Below are positions 1 through 8,053 of a stretch of 64,000 nucleotides of DNA, in pieces. The stretch comes from Paracoccaceae bacterium (GTDB taxonomy: Bacteria > Pseudomonadota > Alphaproteobacteria > Rhodobacterales > Rhodobacteraceae). Every line of letters starts with the position of its first letter. Within the stretch, counting starts at the first letter, position 1. Position numbers and translations under genes: made by a program. The notes beneath the pieces are model-generated. The model had not been told where the DNA came from, ran no database searches, and worked only from the letters and a program-made list of their open reading frames with translations. The stretch spans positions 806,001 through 870,000 of the forward strand of contig SDAL01000001.1 in the NCBI GenBank assembly GCA_004153385.1. The letters are read 5' to 3'.

Positions 1-226
1 CGGCAATCTGCGGATCACGTTCGGGCAGTGCGAACTCGTGCAGGCGCGGTCCGTCACCGTCCAGAACGCGGGCGCAAATCGCGCGTCTTGCTTGTGCCAG
101 ATCGTCTTTTTGCGCACCCTTGTGCGGGATCAAGATCACATCGCACCGCCCGATCGCGTCAATTGCCTGCAGGCTCAGATGCTCGGGATTGCCCGCGCCG
201 ATCCCGATAAGTGACAGATGGATCAT
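1..226 (-). CDS. cobF: Precorrin-6A synthase CobF, N-terminal part (runs off the window)
   Basis: Only the first 75 codons are present; the gene continues beyond base 1. The start ATG is at 224-226 on the minus strand. The protein opens with a hydrophobic beta strand and a GIGAGNP glycine-rich loop, followed by LQAIDAIGRCDVILIPHKG, which matches the N-terminus of the CobF branch of the tetrapyrrole methylase family. CobF methylates C1 of the corrin ring and removes acetate in the aerobic cobalamin pathway, using S-adenosylmethionine. It is the last gene seen in the leftward cobalamin set, about 125 bp downstream of the CbiM-like gene and presumably under the same riboswitch. The C-terminal half cannot be checked here. 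Confidence 0.85.
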   Translation of the reverse strand, partial: MIHLSLIGIGAGNPEHLSLQAIDAIGRCDVILIPHKGAQKDDLAQARRAICARVLDGDGPRLHEFALPERDPQIA

Positions 227-352
227 CTTGCTATGTGCCTTATGGAACGAAAACCGCAAGGCCCGCCCCTTGGACCGGCGGACCTGCGTTCCGATATCAA
301 TTCAGGGCCGCATTGAAAACCGAAAGCGACCCAGAACGCCCGCGCGCGCGGA

Positions 353-1018
353 TTAGCCCTGATAGACGCGTGACTGGATCAGCCCCGCACGCCCCAATGC
401 CTTGGCCGCAGCCAGACAGGCCAGATCCACCAAAGGCTCGATCAGGACAACAGACATGTAGGCCACCCCGAAACTTGCCACCTGCGCCACAGTGGTGGCC
501 GCCAGCCCCTCGCCATAAAACGCCCAGAACGCCACCCAGACCACAACACCGCCCTGATAGGCCATAGACAGTGCCAAGGCTTGTTTGTAGCTGATATCGA
601 CGTAGGCTGTGCGCGGTGCGATGAGTTTACGCGCCAGCGTGCTCAAGGCGATCAGCGGCATCAGGATGGTGGTCACGTTCATGGCATATTGCGGCAGATC
701 GAAGGGCGCGAAAAACACGCCCTGTATCAGCAATCCCAGCGCCAGCCCTATGGCCGCAGGCACCATCCCCAACAGCAAAAACAGCGTCGATCCAAGGATG
801 AAATGCACCTCGGATACGCCCACGGGGAAATGCGGCATGACCTCGAAGAAAACAAACGTGGCCGCGGTGGCGATGGCGGCGCGGGCCGCAGTCACCCCGA
901 TCGCGCCCACAGGGACCGTGCGCCACGCCTCGCGCGCAATATAGGTGGCCGCACCTGCCGCCGTGGCATAGCTTAGCAGAAGTTTTGCGCCAGTGACGAC
1001 GCCCGGTTCGATATGCAT
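353..1018 (-). CDS. CbiM-like cobalt transport permease (ECF type)
   Basis: This is a 221-residue, almost entirely hydrophobic protein with several membrane segments, acting in the inner membrane. It begins MHIEPGVV, the N-terminal Met-His pattern of the CbiM family, in which the N-terminal His helps bind Co(II). The ATG at 1018 is chosen because it has a strong GGGGGAGAG ribosome site and because the longer in-frame ORF would run through the riboswitch terminator. It probably imports cobalt for the chelatase encoded in the same cluster. No CbiN, CbiQ or CbiO partner is visible in the window, so the energising subunits must be elsewhere or the protein works alone. It lies directly downstream of a cobalamin riboswitch, so B12 should repress it. 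Confidence 0.82.
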   Translation of the reverse strand: MHIEPGVVTGAKLLLSYATAAGAATYIAREAWRTVPVGAIGVTAARAAIATAATFVFFEVMPHFPVGVSEVHFILGSTLFLLLGMVPAAIGLALGLLIQGVFFAPFDLPQYAMNVTTILMPLIALSTLARKLIAPRTAYVDISYKQALALSMAYQGGVVVWVAFWAFYGEGLAATTVAQVASFGVAYMSVVLIEPLVDLACLAAAKALGRAGLIQSRVYQG

Positions 1019-1109
1019 GGAAATCTCTCCCCCGTCGCCGACCCCGACGACGTGACAAGTGGTCCGGCCCTGCCCGGAGTGATCCCCGGAGATATACACG
1101 GGCCAGACG

Positions 1110-1139
1110 AAAAACGCCGCAGCCCAAGGCATAGCGGCG
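1110..1139 (-). terminator. Intrinsic terminator forming the riboswitch expression platform
   Basis: Read on the minus strand, a CGCCGC/GCGGCG stem with an inner GCC/GGC pairing is followed directly by TTTTT. It sits just after the 3' end of the cobalamin riboswitch and before the CbiM-like gene. This is the layout expected for an off-switch in which bound B12 lets the terminator form. Confidence 0.75.
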
Positions 1140-1148
1140 CAGGTGAAC

Positions 1149-1333
1149 GATGGCAGGTCTCCTGACTTCGCGGGTCCGGGCCGATGTCCCGTCCTACCTT
1201 CCCGGCGTAAAATTCTGGGCCAGTGGCATAAACGAACGGGCGGCTCGCCGCTTACAGTTGCGGGGGCAGTCACGGATTTGGCGCCTGATGGCTACACCGC
1301 ACCGTGTTCCCTTTTCACCCAAGCACCTGTTCA
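1149..1333 (-). promoter_or_regulatory. Cobalamin riboswitch upstream of the CbiM-like gene and cobF
   Basis: Read on the minus strand, the element has the family landmarks in order: CAGGTGC, GGTGAAAAGGGAA, the B12-box-like core GACTGCCCCCGCAACTGTAA, GCCACTGG, CGGGAAGG, and finally AGTCAGGAGACCTGCC. CAGGT at the 5' end pairs with ACCTG at the 3' end to close P1. It lies downstream of cobA inside the leftward cluster, so it can regulate cobalt uptake and cobF separately from the genes upstream. Confidence 0.93.
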
Positions 1334-1362
1334 TGGTGCTTTTCGGGAACCATCACACGCAA

Positions 1363-1380
1363 GATCACACGCGTGTGATC
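1363..1380. repeat. Perfect 18-bp palindrome at the cobA stop codon
   Basis: GATCACACGCGTGTGATC is its own reverse complement. It contains the cobA stop codon and lies about 30 bp upstream of the riboswitch on the minus strand. There is no T-run after it, so it does not look like an ordinary intrinsic terminator. It could be an operator for a promoter serving the riboswitch transcript, but no protein can be assigned. Confidence 0.6.
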
Positions 1381-2114
1381 GCGCTGTCAATACTGCAAAG
1401 TGCGCCATAGAAAATCAACGCGGGCTTGAGCACACCTTGTGCGGTGTCTTGCGACAAGTGTTCGGCCATGTCCTGCACGCTTGCGCGCCAGATCACCTGA
1501 TCGGGCTGTGACACGCTTTCGGCCATCATCGCAGGCGTATCGGCGGGCAGTCCCGCCGCAATCAAAAGCCGTGCCAATTTCACGAATGTGCGCCGCCCCA
1601 TATAAACGGCTGTTACCGCATTGGGATCGGCAAGGGCTGGCATGTTCAACTCCTCAGGCAAGGCGCCGGTCACATCATGGCCGGTGACAAACTGCAACCG
1701 CCGTGCGGTCATCCGGCGGGTCAGCGGGATATCCGCCGCCGCCGCCGCCGCCGAGGCCGTGGTCACACCAGGGATAATCTCGAACCCGATATCGGCCTGA
1801 TGACAGGCCAGAATCTCCTCCTCCAGCCGTCCGAATATTCCGCTGTCACCGGATTTCAGCCGAACCACCCGCGCACCGGTGGCGGCATGATCCACCAGCA
1901 GCCTGCTCACATGATCTTGTTTCGGTGACGCACGCCCCGCACGTTTACCCACCCCGATCAGCTCTGCGGAGGGGGCCGCAAATTCAAGGATCGGGCCGGC
2001 GGAGAGATCATCGAACAAGATCACCTCTGCCGCCTCGATCCGGCGCAGGGCCTTGAGCGTCAACAATTCCGGATCGCCCGGACCCGAAGAGACGAAACTG
2101 ACAAAACCGTTCAT
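1365..2114 (-). CDS. cobA: Uroporphyrinogen-III C-methyltransferase CobA
   Basis: This 249-residue single-domain SUMT uses two S-adenosylmethionines to turn uroporphyrinogen III into precorrin-2, the entry to the corrin branch. The N-terminal loop FVSSGPGDPELLTLKALRRI and the later IIPGVTTASAAAAAADIPLT stretch are family hallmarks. The signature normally written RLKGGDPFIFGRG appears here as RLKSGDSGIFGRL, with a changed middle. There is no CysG-like dehydrogenase/ferrochelatase domain, so it is a dedicated SUMT. The ATG at 2112-2114 overlaps the cobB stop as ATGA, which decides the start over an upstream in-frame GTG/ATG. A palindrome spans its stop codon. Confidence 0.9.
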   Translation of the reverse strand: MNGFVSFVSSGPGDPELLTLKALRRIEAAEVILFDDLSAGPILEFAAPSAELIGVGKRAGRASPKQDHVSRLLVDHAATGARVVRLKSGDSGIFGRLEEEILACHQADIGFEIIPGVTTASAAAAAADIPLTRRMTARRLQFVTGHDVTGALPEELNMPALADPNAVTAVYMGRRTFVKLARLLIAAGLPADTPAMMAESVSQPDQVIWRASVQDMAEHLSQDTAQGVLKPALIFYGALCSIDSAITRV

Positions 2115-3421
2115 GAGATCTCCGAAATCAGATGAAAGTAGCTGCCCGATGCAAGCCCGCGACACCCGCCCGTTTCGGCCACAACCGCGCCATTGGCATC
2201 GACCACATGCGCAAGCGGGGCATCGGGCTGCTCTAGCACGGAGGAGAAATGGAACTCGTGGCCCGCAAGCGTGGCCCCCGCCCCGTATCCCGGCAAGCTT
2301 TGCAACAACTGCGCGCGGCGATACCCCAGATGCATCTTGCGTTTGTGATAGCTGCTGACCAAACCCAAAAGCCCTGCCATTTCATGGCGCACACCGTCCT
2401 TGTCGATAAGCGCCGTGCCCATAGCCATATATCCGCCGCATTCGCCATGCACGCGGTTATGGCTGGCAAACGCGCGAAGGCGGGCTTTGAACTGCTGCGC
2501 ACCCGCCAGCGCGCCTGCATAAAGTTCGGGATATCCGCCGGGCAGCCAGCAGATATCGGCCGTGGGGTCAGGCCCCTCATCTGCAAGCGGAGAAAACGGG
2601 ATGATCTCGGCCCCGGCCGCTTGCCACCCCTGCACCAGATGCGGATAGACAAAGGAAAACGCACGATCCTGCGCCAGCGCGATGCGCTGTCCGGGCGGGC
2701 GGATATGCGCGCGCCCGACGGGGCGGCGGGTCGGTCCGGCGGCCGCCAAAATCTGCGCCAGATCCAGATTTTGCGCCACGAAATCGGCCATGGCCTCGAT
2801 CATCGCGTCCAGCCGCTCGTGCTCTTGCGCCTGAACCAGCCCCAGATGGCGCTCGGGCATCTCAAGGCCCTTCATCCGTGGCAGATGGCCCAGACATTTC
2901 ACCCCTGCCTGCGCCAGCCCCTGATCGACCAACGCCGCATGGCGCGGGCTTGCCACCTTGTTGGCAACGACGCCGGCGATGGTCACATCCGTGCGCATCT
3001 CGGCGAAACCGCGTGCCACAGCGCCCGCCGTTTGCGCCTGTCCCGACACATCAATCACCAGCACCACCGGCCAGCCCAGTTGGGCCGCCATATCCGCCAC
3101 AGCGCCTGTGCCCCACTGGCCCGGCATGGCCACACCATCAAACAGCCCCATCGCCCCTTCCAGAACGCACAGATCCGCGCCTTCGGCCGCAGATAAAAGC
3201 CCGCCGACCATCGCGCGCGGCATGGCCCAGCTGTCGAGATTGATCGAGCGGCGTCCCGTGGCGGCGGTATGAAAGCCCGGATCAATATAATCGGGGCCCC
3301 CCTTGAAGGGTTGCACCACCTGTCCCTGACGCCCCAGAGCCCGCATAAGGCCAAGGCTTAACGTGGTTTTGCCCACGCCAGATCCGGTTGCAGAAATGAT
3401 AAGGCCGGGGGGGAACGTCAT
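2111..3421 (-). CDS. cobB: Hydrogenobyrinic acid a,c-diamide synthase CobB
   Basis: This 436-residue cytoplasmic glutamine amidotransferase amidates the a and c side chains of hydrogenobyrinic acid with ATP. The N-terminal dethiobiotin-synthetase-like domain carries the P-loop [10 protein letters not shown] (residues 11-20) and [12 protein letters not shown]. The C-terminal type-1 amidotransferase domain has the nucleophile Cys328 in [10 protein letters not shown]. Its product is the substrate of the CobN-type chelatase encoded upstream, so it is the aerobic-pathway enzyme (CobB) rather than the early CbiA. It is coupled by ATGA overlaps to cobM upstream and cobA downstream. Confidence 0.93.
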   Translation of the reverse strand: MTFPPGLIISATGSGVGKTTLSLGLMRALGRQGQVVQPFKGGPDYIDPGFHTAATGRRSINLDSWAMPRAMVGGLLSAAEGADLCVLEGAMGLFDGVAMPGQWGTGAVADMAAQLGWPVVLVIDVSGQAQTAGAVARGFAEMRTDVTIAGVVANKVASPRHAALVDQGLAQAGVKCLGHLPRMKGLEMPERHLGLVQAQEHERLDAMIEAMADFVAQNLDLAQILAAAGPTRRPVGRAHIRPPGQRIALAQDRAFSFVYPHLVQGWQAAGAEIIPFSPLADEGPDPTADICWLPGGYPELYAGALAGAQQFKARLRAFASHNRVHGECGGYMAMGTALIDKDGVRHEMAGLLGLVSSYHKRKMHLGYRRAQLLQSLPGYGAGATLAGHEFHFSSVLEQPDAPLAHVVDANGAVVAETGGCRGLASGSYFHLISEIS

Positions 3422-4206
3422 TCGGTATCCTGTGCGGGAAAACGGGGCGCGGTGCCTACGGGGCGGAACCGGCGGTCATAATCGCCTGCATAAAGGCAGC
3501 TTTCATCGAAACCTTGCTGTGCAAGGGCTGGCCCGACAAGGATCAGCGCGGTGCGTCCGCGTGTGCCTGCGCTTTGTGCGATCACATCCCCCAAGGTTGC
3601 ACGCAAAACCTGTTCGTCGGGCCAGCTCGCGCGCCACACAACGGCCACCGGACACTGCGCCCCGTAGAACGGCAGCAGGCGCGCCACCACATCATCAAGC
3701 ACATGTACCGACAGATGGATCGCAAGCGTCGCGCCGGTTTTTGCGAAATTCTCCAGTGTTTCGGTATCGGGCATCGGCGAGGCCCGCCCCGATGTGCGCG
3801 TCAGAACGACCGATTGGGCCACACCGGGCAGGGTCAACTCGGCCCCGAGGGTGGCTGCGGCGGCCGCGAAACTGGGCACGCCGGGGCAGATTTCATAGGC
3901 GATGCCGCGCGCGCGCAGGCGCCGCAACTGCTCGCCCATCGCAGACCAGACCGACAGATCCCCCGAATGCAGCCGCGCCACATCCTGCCCGCGCGCCTGT
4001 GCCTGCTCGATCTCGGCCATGATCTCGTCCAGCGAAAGCGGGGCTGTGTTGACGATATGTGCCCCTTCGGGACAATGCGCAAGCAAAGCCTCCGGCACCA
4101 GTGATCCGGCATAAAGGCACACCGCGCAGCGCGCGATCATGTCGCGCCCGCGCAAAGTGATCAGATCAGCTGCCCCCGGCCCCGCGCCGATGAAATAAAC
4201 GCTCAT
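3418..4206 (-). CDS. cobM: Precorrin-4 C11-methyltransferase CobM
   Basis: This 262-residue tetrapyrrole methylase methylates C11 to make precorrin-5. It opens [20 protein letters not shown], with the GAGPGA S-adenosylmethionine loop. [13 protein letters not shown], the [11 protein letters not shown] loop and [15 protein letters not shown] follow, all typical of CobM/CbiF. Its ATG shares four bases with the stop of the small His-rich ORF just upstream, and its TGA overlaps the cobB start, so it sits in an unbroken chain of coupled genes. Confidence 0.94.
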   Translation of the reverse strand: MSVYFIGAGPGAADLITLRGRDMIARCAVCLYAGSLVPEALLAHCPEGAHIVNTAPLSLDEIMAEIEQAQARGQDVARLHSGDLSVWSAMGEQLRRLRARGIAYEICPGVPSFAAAAATLGAELTLPGVAQSVVLTRTSGRASPMPDTETLENFAKTGATLAIHLSVHVLDDVVARLLPFYGAQCPVAVVWRASWPDEQVLRATLGDVIAQSAGTRGRTALILVGPALAQQGFDESCLYAGDYDRRFRPVGTAPRFPAQDTE

Positions 4207-4295
4207 ATCCGGGGTCCTTGGTCGTGCCCGTCAAAGAAGGTGGCACTGTGGCCGTCGTGGCGCAATCGCATGTTCTTGCCTGCCTTGTTATCCAT
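4203..4295 (-). CDS. Small His-rich ORF (30 codons) between cobE and cobM, unrecognised
   Basis: Read on the minus strand, an ATG inside the last codons of cobE (8-bp overlap with its TAA) opens 30 sense codons. The stop TGA overlaps the cobM ATG in the same ATGA pattern used throughout this operon. A GAAGGGCAGGG purine stretch lies upstream. The second half reads [18 protein letters not shown]: three histidines, two of them in DGH pairs, with no cysteine. The linker region of CobW in the same cluster has a similar HHDGHDDHEHDD stretch, so metal binding is a fair guess, but this is inference. I do not recognise a family. It fills exactly what would otherwise be the only gap in this stretch. 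An internal ATG at codon 9 is an alternative start. It could also be chance. Confidence 0.55.
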   Translation of the reverse strand: MDNKAGKNMRLRHDGHSATFFDGHDQGPRI

Positions 4296-4656
4296 CTACG
4301 CCCTGCCCTTCGGCCACAGCGCCCGTGGCCCGACCGCAGGGCGAGACCTGCCGAAATTGGAGCAGTCCGGCCCGAGGCCCTGCGGCCACAAGCGCTGCTG
4401 CCTCTGCCAGCGAACCGGTACCGAACCGCGCCATGATGCGGGGCGATACGCTCGGCGTGGGCTGGGCGCGGATCGCGTGTGGTGCGACAGCCACAAGCCC
4501 GACCCCCAAGGCCCGCGCCAGTTCCTGCGCAATATCCTCGCCGGCCTTTTGCGCGCTGGTGGCCAGAAGATCAACCGGACCGAAGGCCTGTGCAAACCGC
4601 AACAGTGATTGCGGCTCGATCACCGTGCGAAAACCGATGCCCAATACGCGGATCAT
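4288..4656 (-). CDS. cobE: Cobalamin biosynthesis protein CobE
   Basis: This 122-residue protein is related to the C-terminal domain of CbiG. It opens MIRVLGIGFRTVIEPQSLL and has the family's alternation of short hydrophobic strands. CobE proteins are found in aerobic corrin clusters beside cobL/cobM and are reported to bind corrin intermediates; a catalytic role is not firmly established. The ATG at 4656 overlaps the cobL stop as ATGA and is preferred to the in-frame ATG 15 bp upstream. Its last codons contain the start of the small His-rich ORF. Confidence 0.8.
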   Translation of the reverse strand: MIRVLGIGFRTVIEPQSLLRFAQAFGPVDLLATSAQKAGEDIAQELARALGVGLVAVAPHAIRAQPTPSVSPRIMARFGTGSLAEAAALVAAGPRAGLLQFRQVSPCGRATGAVAEGQGVDG

Positions 4657-5864
4657 CGCGTCACACACCATTGCACGATCGGGCGGGCATGCTGCCAGCC
4701 CCGCATGGCCCCCAAAGGCGCCACATGCGCCAGATCGATCCGCATCAGATCACCGCCCAGACGGGCGTGGGCCTCCAGCAGCAGGCTTTCGGTTTCCAGC
4801 GTCACGGCATTGGCGACCACCCGCACGCCTGCCGGCAATATCTGCCACAACCGCGCCAGAGCGGAGGGCGTGGCACCCCCGCCCAGAAACACCGCGTCAG
4901 GGGGGGGCGCGTCACGGCGGGCGTTGTCAGGGCCGGTATCGCCCTCCAGATCATCGGGCCAGCGGCCTTGGTGCACAGTGATGCGGTGATCCAGTCCGAA
5001 ATGTGCCGCATTCTGGCGGATCTGGGCCACACGGTCGGCGCGCGGCTCTAGCGCCATGGCCCGCCCGCCCGCGCGCGCCCATTCCACCGAGATCGACCCC
5101 GATCCCGCCCCCAGATCCCACAATAGCGCATCAGGGCGCGGCGCGAGCGCAGACAGGGTCAGCGCCCGTACAGGACGTTTGGTGATCTGGCCGTCATGGG
5201 CGAAAAGATCATCGGCAAGCCCCGTGGCCGTGGGCAGCCCTTGTGCACCTGCCACCTCGATCGCGGCCAGAAGCAAAGGCCCCAGATCGTCAAGTGCGTA
5301 CCGGTCGGCGCGGGTTTCGCGTATACGCGCCTGCGGGCCGCCCAATGCCTCCATGAACCAAACGCGCGAGGCGCCCATGCCGCAGGCCTCAAGATAGGCG
5401 GTCAGGTCCGCGCCCGCAGCCCCATCACGCAAGGTCGCAATGATCCGTGCGCCCTGATGCAGATGGGGGCGCAGACGGGTCATGGGGGCGGCATGCAACC
5501 CCAGCATATGCACACGCTCCTGCCGCCAGCCCAGATGCGCCGCCGCCAGCGCGGGGGCCGAAACCGCCGGTATCGCGCGCCATTCCTCCGGCTCCAGCCG
5601 TTCGGCCAGACCGCTGCCCGCCCCATGCCAGAACGGATCGCCCGACGCCAGAACCACAACCCGCCGACCCTTTGCCGCAAACACCGGCTCCAGCGAGAAC
5701 GGCACCGGCCACGCTTGCCCGCGTGCGCCCGCGCCCACCAAGGCCAGATGACGCGGTCCGCCAAAAATCACCTGTGCTTTGGCCAGTGCCTGAACGCTTG
5801 CATCCGGCAGGCGTCCCGGTCCATCTTCCGTCACACCGATGATATGCAACCAGGGCTCAGACAT
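4653..5864 (-). CDS. cobL: Precorrin-6Y C5,15-methyltransferase (decarboxylating) CobL
   Basis: This 403-residue two-domain enzyme methylates C5 and C15 and decarboxylates the C12 acetate, giving precorrin-8X. The N-terminal CbiE-type domain starts WLHIIGVTEDGPGRL. The C-terminal CbiT-type domain has the Rossmann-like S-adenosylmethionine site LLWDLGAGSGSISVEWARA and later AVFLGGGATP. The ATG at 5862-5864 is chosen from homology. It shares bases with the ATG of divergent cobK (the four bases CATG serve both), so there is no promoter space between the two genes. A GAAGG ribosome site for cobL lies inside cobK. Confidence 0.93.
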   Translation of the reverse strand: MSEPWLHIIGVTEDGPGRLPDASVQALAKAQVIFGGPRHLALVGAGARGQAWPVPFSLEPVFAAKGRRVVVLASGDPFWHGAGSGLAERLEPEEWRAIPAVSAPALAAAHLGWRQERVHMLGLHAAPMTRLRPHLHQGARIIATLRDGAAGADLTAYLEACGMGASRVWFMEALGGPQARIRETRADRYALDDLGPLLLAAIEVAGAQGLPTATGLADDLFAHDGQITKRPVRALTLSALAPRPDALLWDLGAGSGSISVEWARAGGRAMALEPRADRVAQIRQNAAHFGLDHRITVHQGRWPDDLEGDTGPDNARRDAPPPDAVFLGGGATPSALARLWQILPAGVRVVANAVTLETESLLLEAHARLGGDLMRIDLAHVAPLGAMRGWQHARPIVQWCVTR

Positions 5865-6615
5865 GCAGCGCATCCTTCTTTTGGGTGGAACGACAGAGGC
5901 TGCGATCATGGCGCGATGCCTTGCGCAGTGCGGCCATGATGCGGTGTTTTCCTACGCCGGTCGTACCCGTGCGCCCCATGCCCAGCCTTTGCCGGTGCGG
6001 GTGGGCGGGTTTGGCGGTGTGGCAGGCCTGCGCACCTATCTGCGCGCCCATGCCATCAGCCACGTGATCGATGCCACCCATCCGTTTGCCGCCCGGATGA
6101 GCCACAATGCCGCCGAAGCCTGCGCGGCAGACGGGGTTGCGCTGTGCCGCGTGGAGCGGTGCGCATGGACGCCCACCCCCGACGACCGCTGGATTGATGT
6201 GCCTGATGTTGCCGGTGCCACGCAGGCGCTGCCCCGCAATGCGGCACGGGTTTTTCTGGCGACGGGCCGGCAAAACCTGCATGCGTTCGCGGCCTGCCCG
6301 CAGCATCACTATCTGCTGCGTCTGGTCGATCCGCCGCAAGCCCCGCTCCCCTTGCCCGATCACAGCGTCATCGTGGCGCGCGGCCCGTTTGACACCAACG
6401 AGGATCTGGCGCTGCTGCGCACGCATGGCATCACGCTCATTGTGGCCAAAAACGCAGGCGGCGACGGGGCACGTGCCAAGATCGAGGCCGCGCGCATTCT
6501 GGGCCTGCCGGTGATCATGATCGCCAGACCTGCCCTGCCCGCGGGCACGGTATTCACCCGAACGCCCGACGTTTTGCGCTGGCTGGATCATGGTCCTGCC
6601 CTGCGCGGCGTGTAG
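5863..6615 (+). CDS. cobK: Precorrin-6A reductase CobK, inverted in the cluster
   Basis: This 250-residue NADPH-dependent reductase converts precorrin-6A to precorrin-6B. It opens MQRILLLGGTTEAAIMARCL (GGTTEA is the family signature). VIDATHPFAARMSHNAAEAC and VIVARGPFDTNEDLALL follow, and VAKNAGGDGARAKIEAARIL lies near the end. It is the only gene of the left half on the plus strand. Its start overlaps that of cobL and its last 28 bp overlap the end of cobJ, so its whole transcript is antisense to any read-through from cobJ to cobL. The likely ribosome site is AGGG about nine bases upstream, within cobL. Confidence 0.93.
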   Translation: MQRILLLGGTTEAAIMARCLAQCGHDAVFSYAGRTRAPHAQPLPVRVGGFGGVAGLRTYLRAHAISHVIDATHPFAARMSHNAAEACAADGVALCRVERCAWTPTPDDRWIDVPDVAGATQALPRNAARVFLATGRQNLHAFAACPQHHYLLRLVDPPQAPLPLPDHSVIVARGPFDTNEDLALLRTHGITLIVAKNAGGDGARAKIEAARILGLPVIMIARPALPAGTVFTRTPDVLRWLDHGPALRGV

Positions 6616-7328
6616 ATAAAGCGGCCCACGGCGCGGGTCTGGGCGGTGCCCACAATCACCATCGTGCGCATGTCGGCCATTTCGGGGCGGGCCTGCGCCA
6701 GCGGAACGGTGGTAATCTCCTCATCCTTTCGACTGACATTGCGCGCAAAGCTGACAGGCACCGTCTGTGGCAGATGGTCACGCAAGATATCAAGCGTTCT
6801 GGCAAACTGGTGAGGCCGCGAACGCGAGCGGGGATTGTAGAACGCCATCGCAAATCCCGCCTGCGCGGCAAGACGCAGACGGGTTTCGATCAGCTCCCAT
6901 GGCTTGAGATTATCGGACAGGTTGATGGCACAAAAATCATGACCCAGCGGCGCCCCCAGACGGGCCGAGGCGGCCAGCATCGCGGTGATACCGGGCAAGA
7001 TCCGGATATCGAGGTCGCACCACGCAGCGGGGCCTGCCTCCAGCGCCTCGAAGAGGGCCGAAGCCATGGCAAACACGCCCGGATCACCCGATGAGACAAC
7101 CACCACCCGTGCCCCTTGCGCGGCCAGTTCCAGCGCATGGGTGGCGCGGTCCAGCTCGACGCGGTTATCGGTTTCATGTTTGCGCAGGCCGGGGCGGTCG
7201 GGCACGCGACGCACATAGGGAATATAGCCGATAATGTCGCTTGCCGTCGCAAGCGCCTGAGACACTTCGGGCGTGATCATGGCCTCGTTTCCCGGACCAA
7301 GCCCTACGACCTGCAACCAGCCGCTCAT
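6588..7328 (-). CDS. cobJ: Precorrin-3B C17-methyltransferase CobJ
   Basis: This 246-residue tetrapyrrole methylase methylates C17 and drives ring contraction to precorrin-4. It begins MSGWLQVVGLGPGNEAMITP, with the methylase glycine loop. IGYIPYVRRV, VVVSSGDPGVFAMASALFEA, LPGITAMLAASARLGAPLGHDF and AFYNPRSRSRPHQF all match CobJ/CbiH. The ATG overlaps the cobI stop (ATGA). Its 3' end runs 28 bp into the end of convergent cobK. Confidence 0.94.
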   Translation of the reverse strand: MSGWLQVVGLGPGNEAMITPEVSQALATASDIIGYIPYVRRVPDRPGLRKHETDNRVELDRATHALELAAQGARVVVVSSGDPGVFAMASALFEALEAGPAAWCDLDIRILPGITAMLAASARLGAPLGHDFCAINLSDNLKPWELIETRLRLAAQAGFAMAFYNPRSRSRPHQFARTLDILRDHLPQTVPVSFARNVSRKDEEITTVPLAQARPEMADMRTMVIVGTAQTRAVGRFIYTPRRAGP

Positions 7329-8053
7329 GGTCTTCGCCCCTGTCCATGCACCACGACAATCGAGAAATAGGGCATACAGTCGCCTGCGTCGACCAGCCGC
7401 GTGACCGATTGCTCGCTCATGGTGGCGTGGCTGACGATCCACGCGTCCTCAAGCCGTCCGGCTGTGGCAAGCGCGCGTTTCAGCTTTGCCAGATTGCGCC
7501 CGATTTTCATCACCGCCAGCGCATCGGTGGCGGCGGCACGTGCGGCCAGCTCTGCCTCCGGCAACGTCGCCATCAGAACGGTCAATACATCATCGCCCCA
7601 TGTGATGGGCTGGCCGGTTGCCGTCCAGCATCCCGACATCCCGGTGATACCGGGCACGATCTGCAACGGCACACGCCCCTTGAGGCGGGTATAAAGATGC
7701 ATGAAAGAGCCGTAAAAGAAGGGGTCGCCTTCACACAGCACGGTAACATCCTGCGTGCGCGCCAGATCGGCCAGACGTGTGGCCCAGTCATCGTAGAATG
7801 CGCCAAGCAGGCGGTTGTATTCGGGATCTGTGAAGGGAATTTCAATCGTGACGGGATATTCCATCGGATACTCGACGGCGCCTTCAGACAGCATCCCCTC
7901 GACAATCTGGCGCGCCTGACCGGGCCTGCCCTTTTTGCGAAAAAACGCCACATGACGTGCCTCGCCCACCAGACGATAGGCCCGCCGCGACATCAGTTCC
8001 GGATCGCCCGGCCCAAGCCCTACGCAGATGATCTGCCCTGTCATTGTGGTCAT
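7325..8053 (-). CDS. cobI: Precorrin-2 C20-methyltransferase CobI
   Basis: This 242-residue methylase makes precorrin-3A by methylating C20. The core opens GQIICVGLGPGDPELMSRRAY and continues with the family's VLCEGDPFFYGSFMHLYTRL loop and QIVPGITGMSGCWTATGQPI. The ATG at 8051-8053 is chosen because it overlaps the cobH stop as ATGA; a second ATG three codons later is possible. A long upstream in-frame extension runs inside cobH and is not part of the protein. Confidence 0.93.
   Translation of the reverse strand: MTTMTGQIICVGLGPGDPELMSRRAYRLVGEARHVAFFRKKGRPGQARQIVEGMLSEGAVEYPMEYPVTIEIPFTDPEYNRLLGAFYDDWATRLADLARTQDVTVLCEGDPFFYGSFMHLYTRLKGRVPLQIVPGITGMSGCWTATGQPITWGDDVLTVLMATLPEAELAARAAATDALAVMKIGRNLAKLKRALATAGRLEDAWIVSHATMSEQSVTRLVDAGDCMPYFSIVVVHGQGRRP

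Noticed and set aside
1019-1273. N-terminal extension of the CbiM-like protein into the riboswitch
   Set aside because: The extension crosses the terminator hairpin and riboswitch core, and MHIEPG with a strong ribosome site is the family start.
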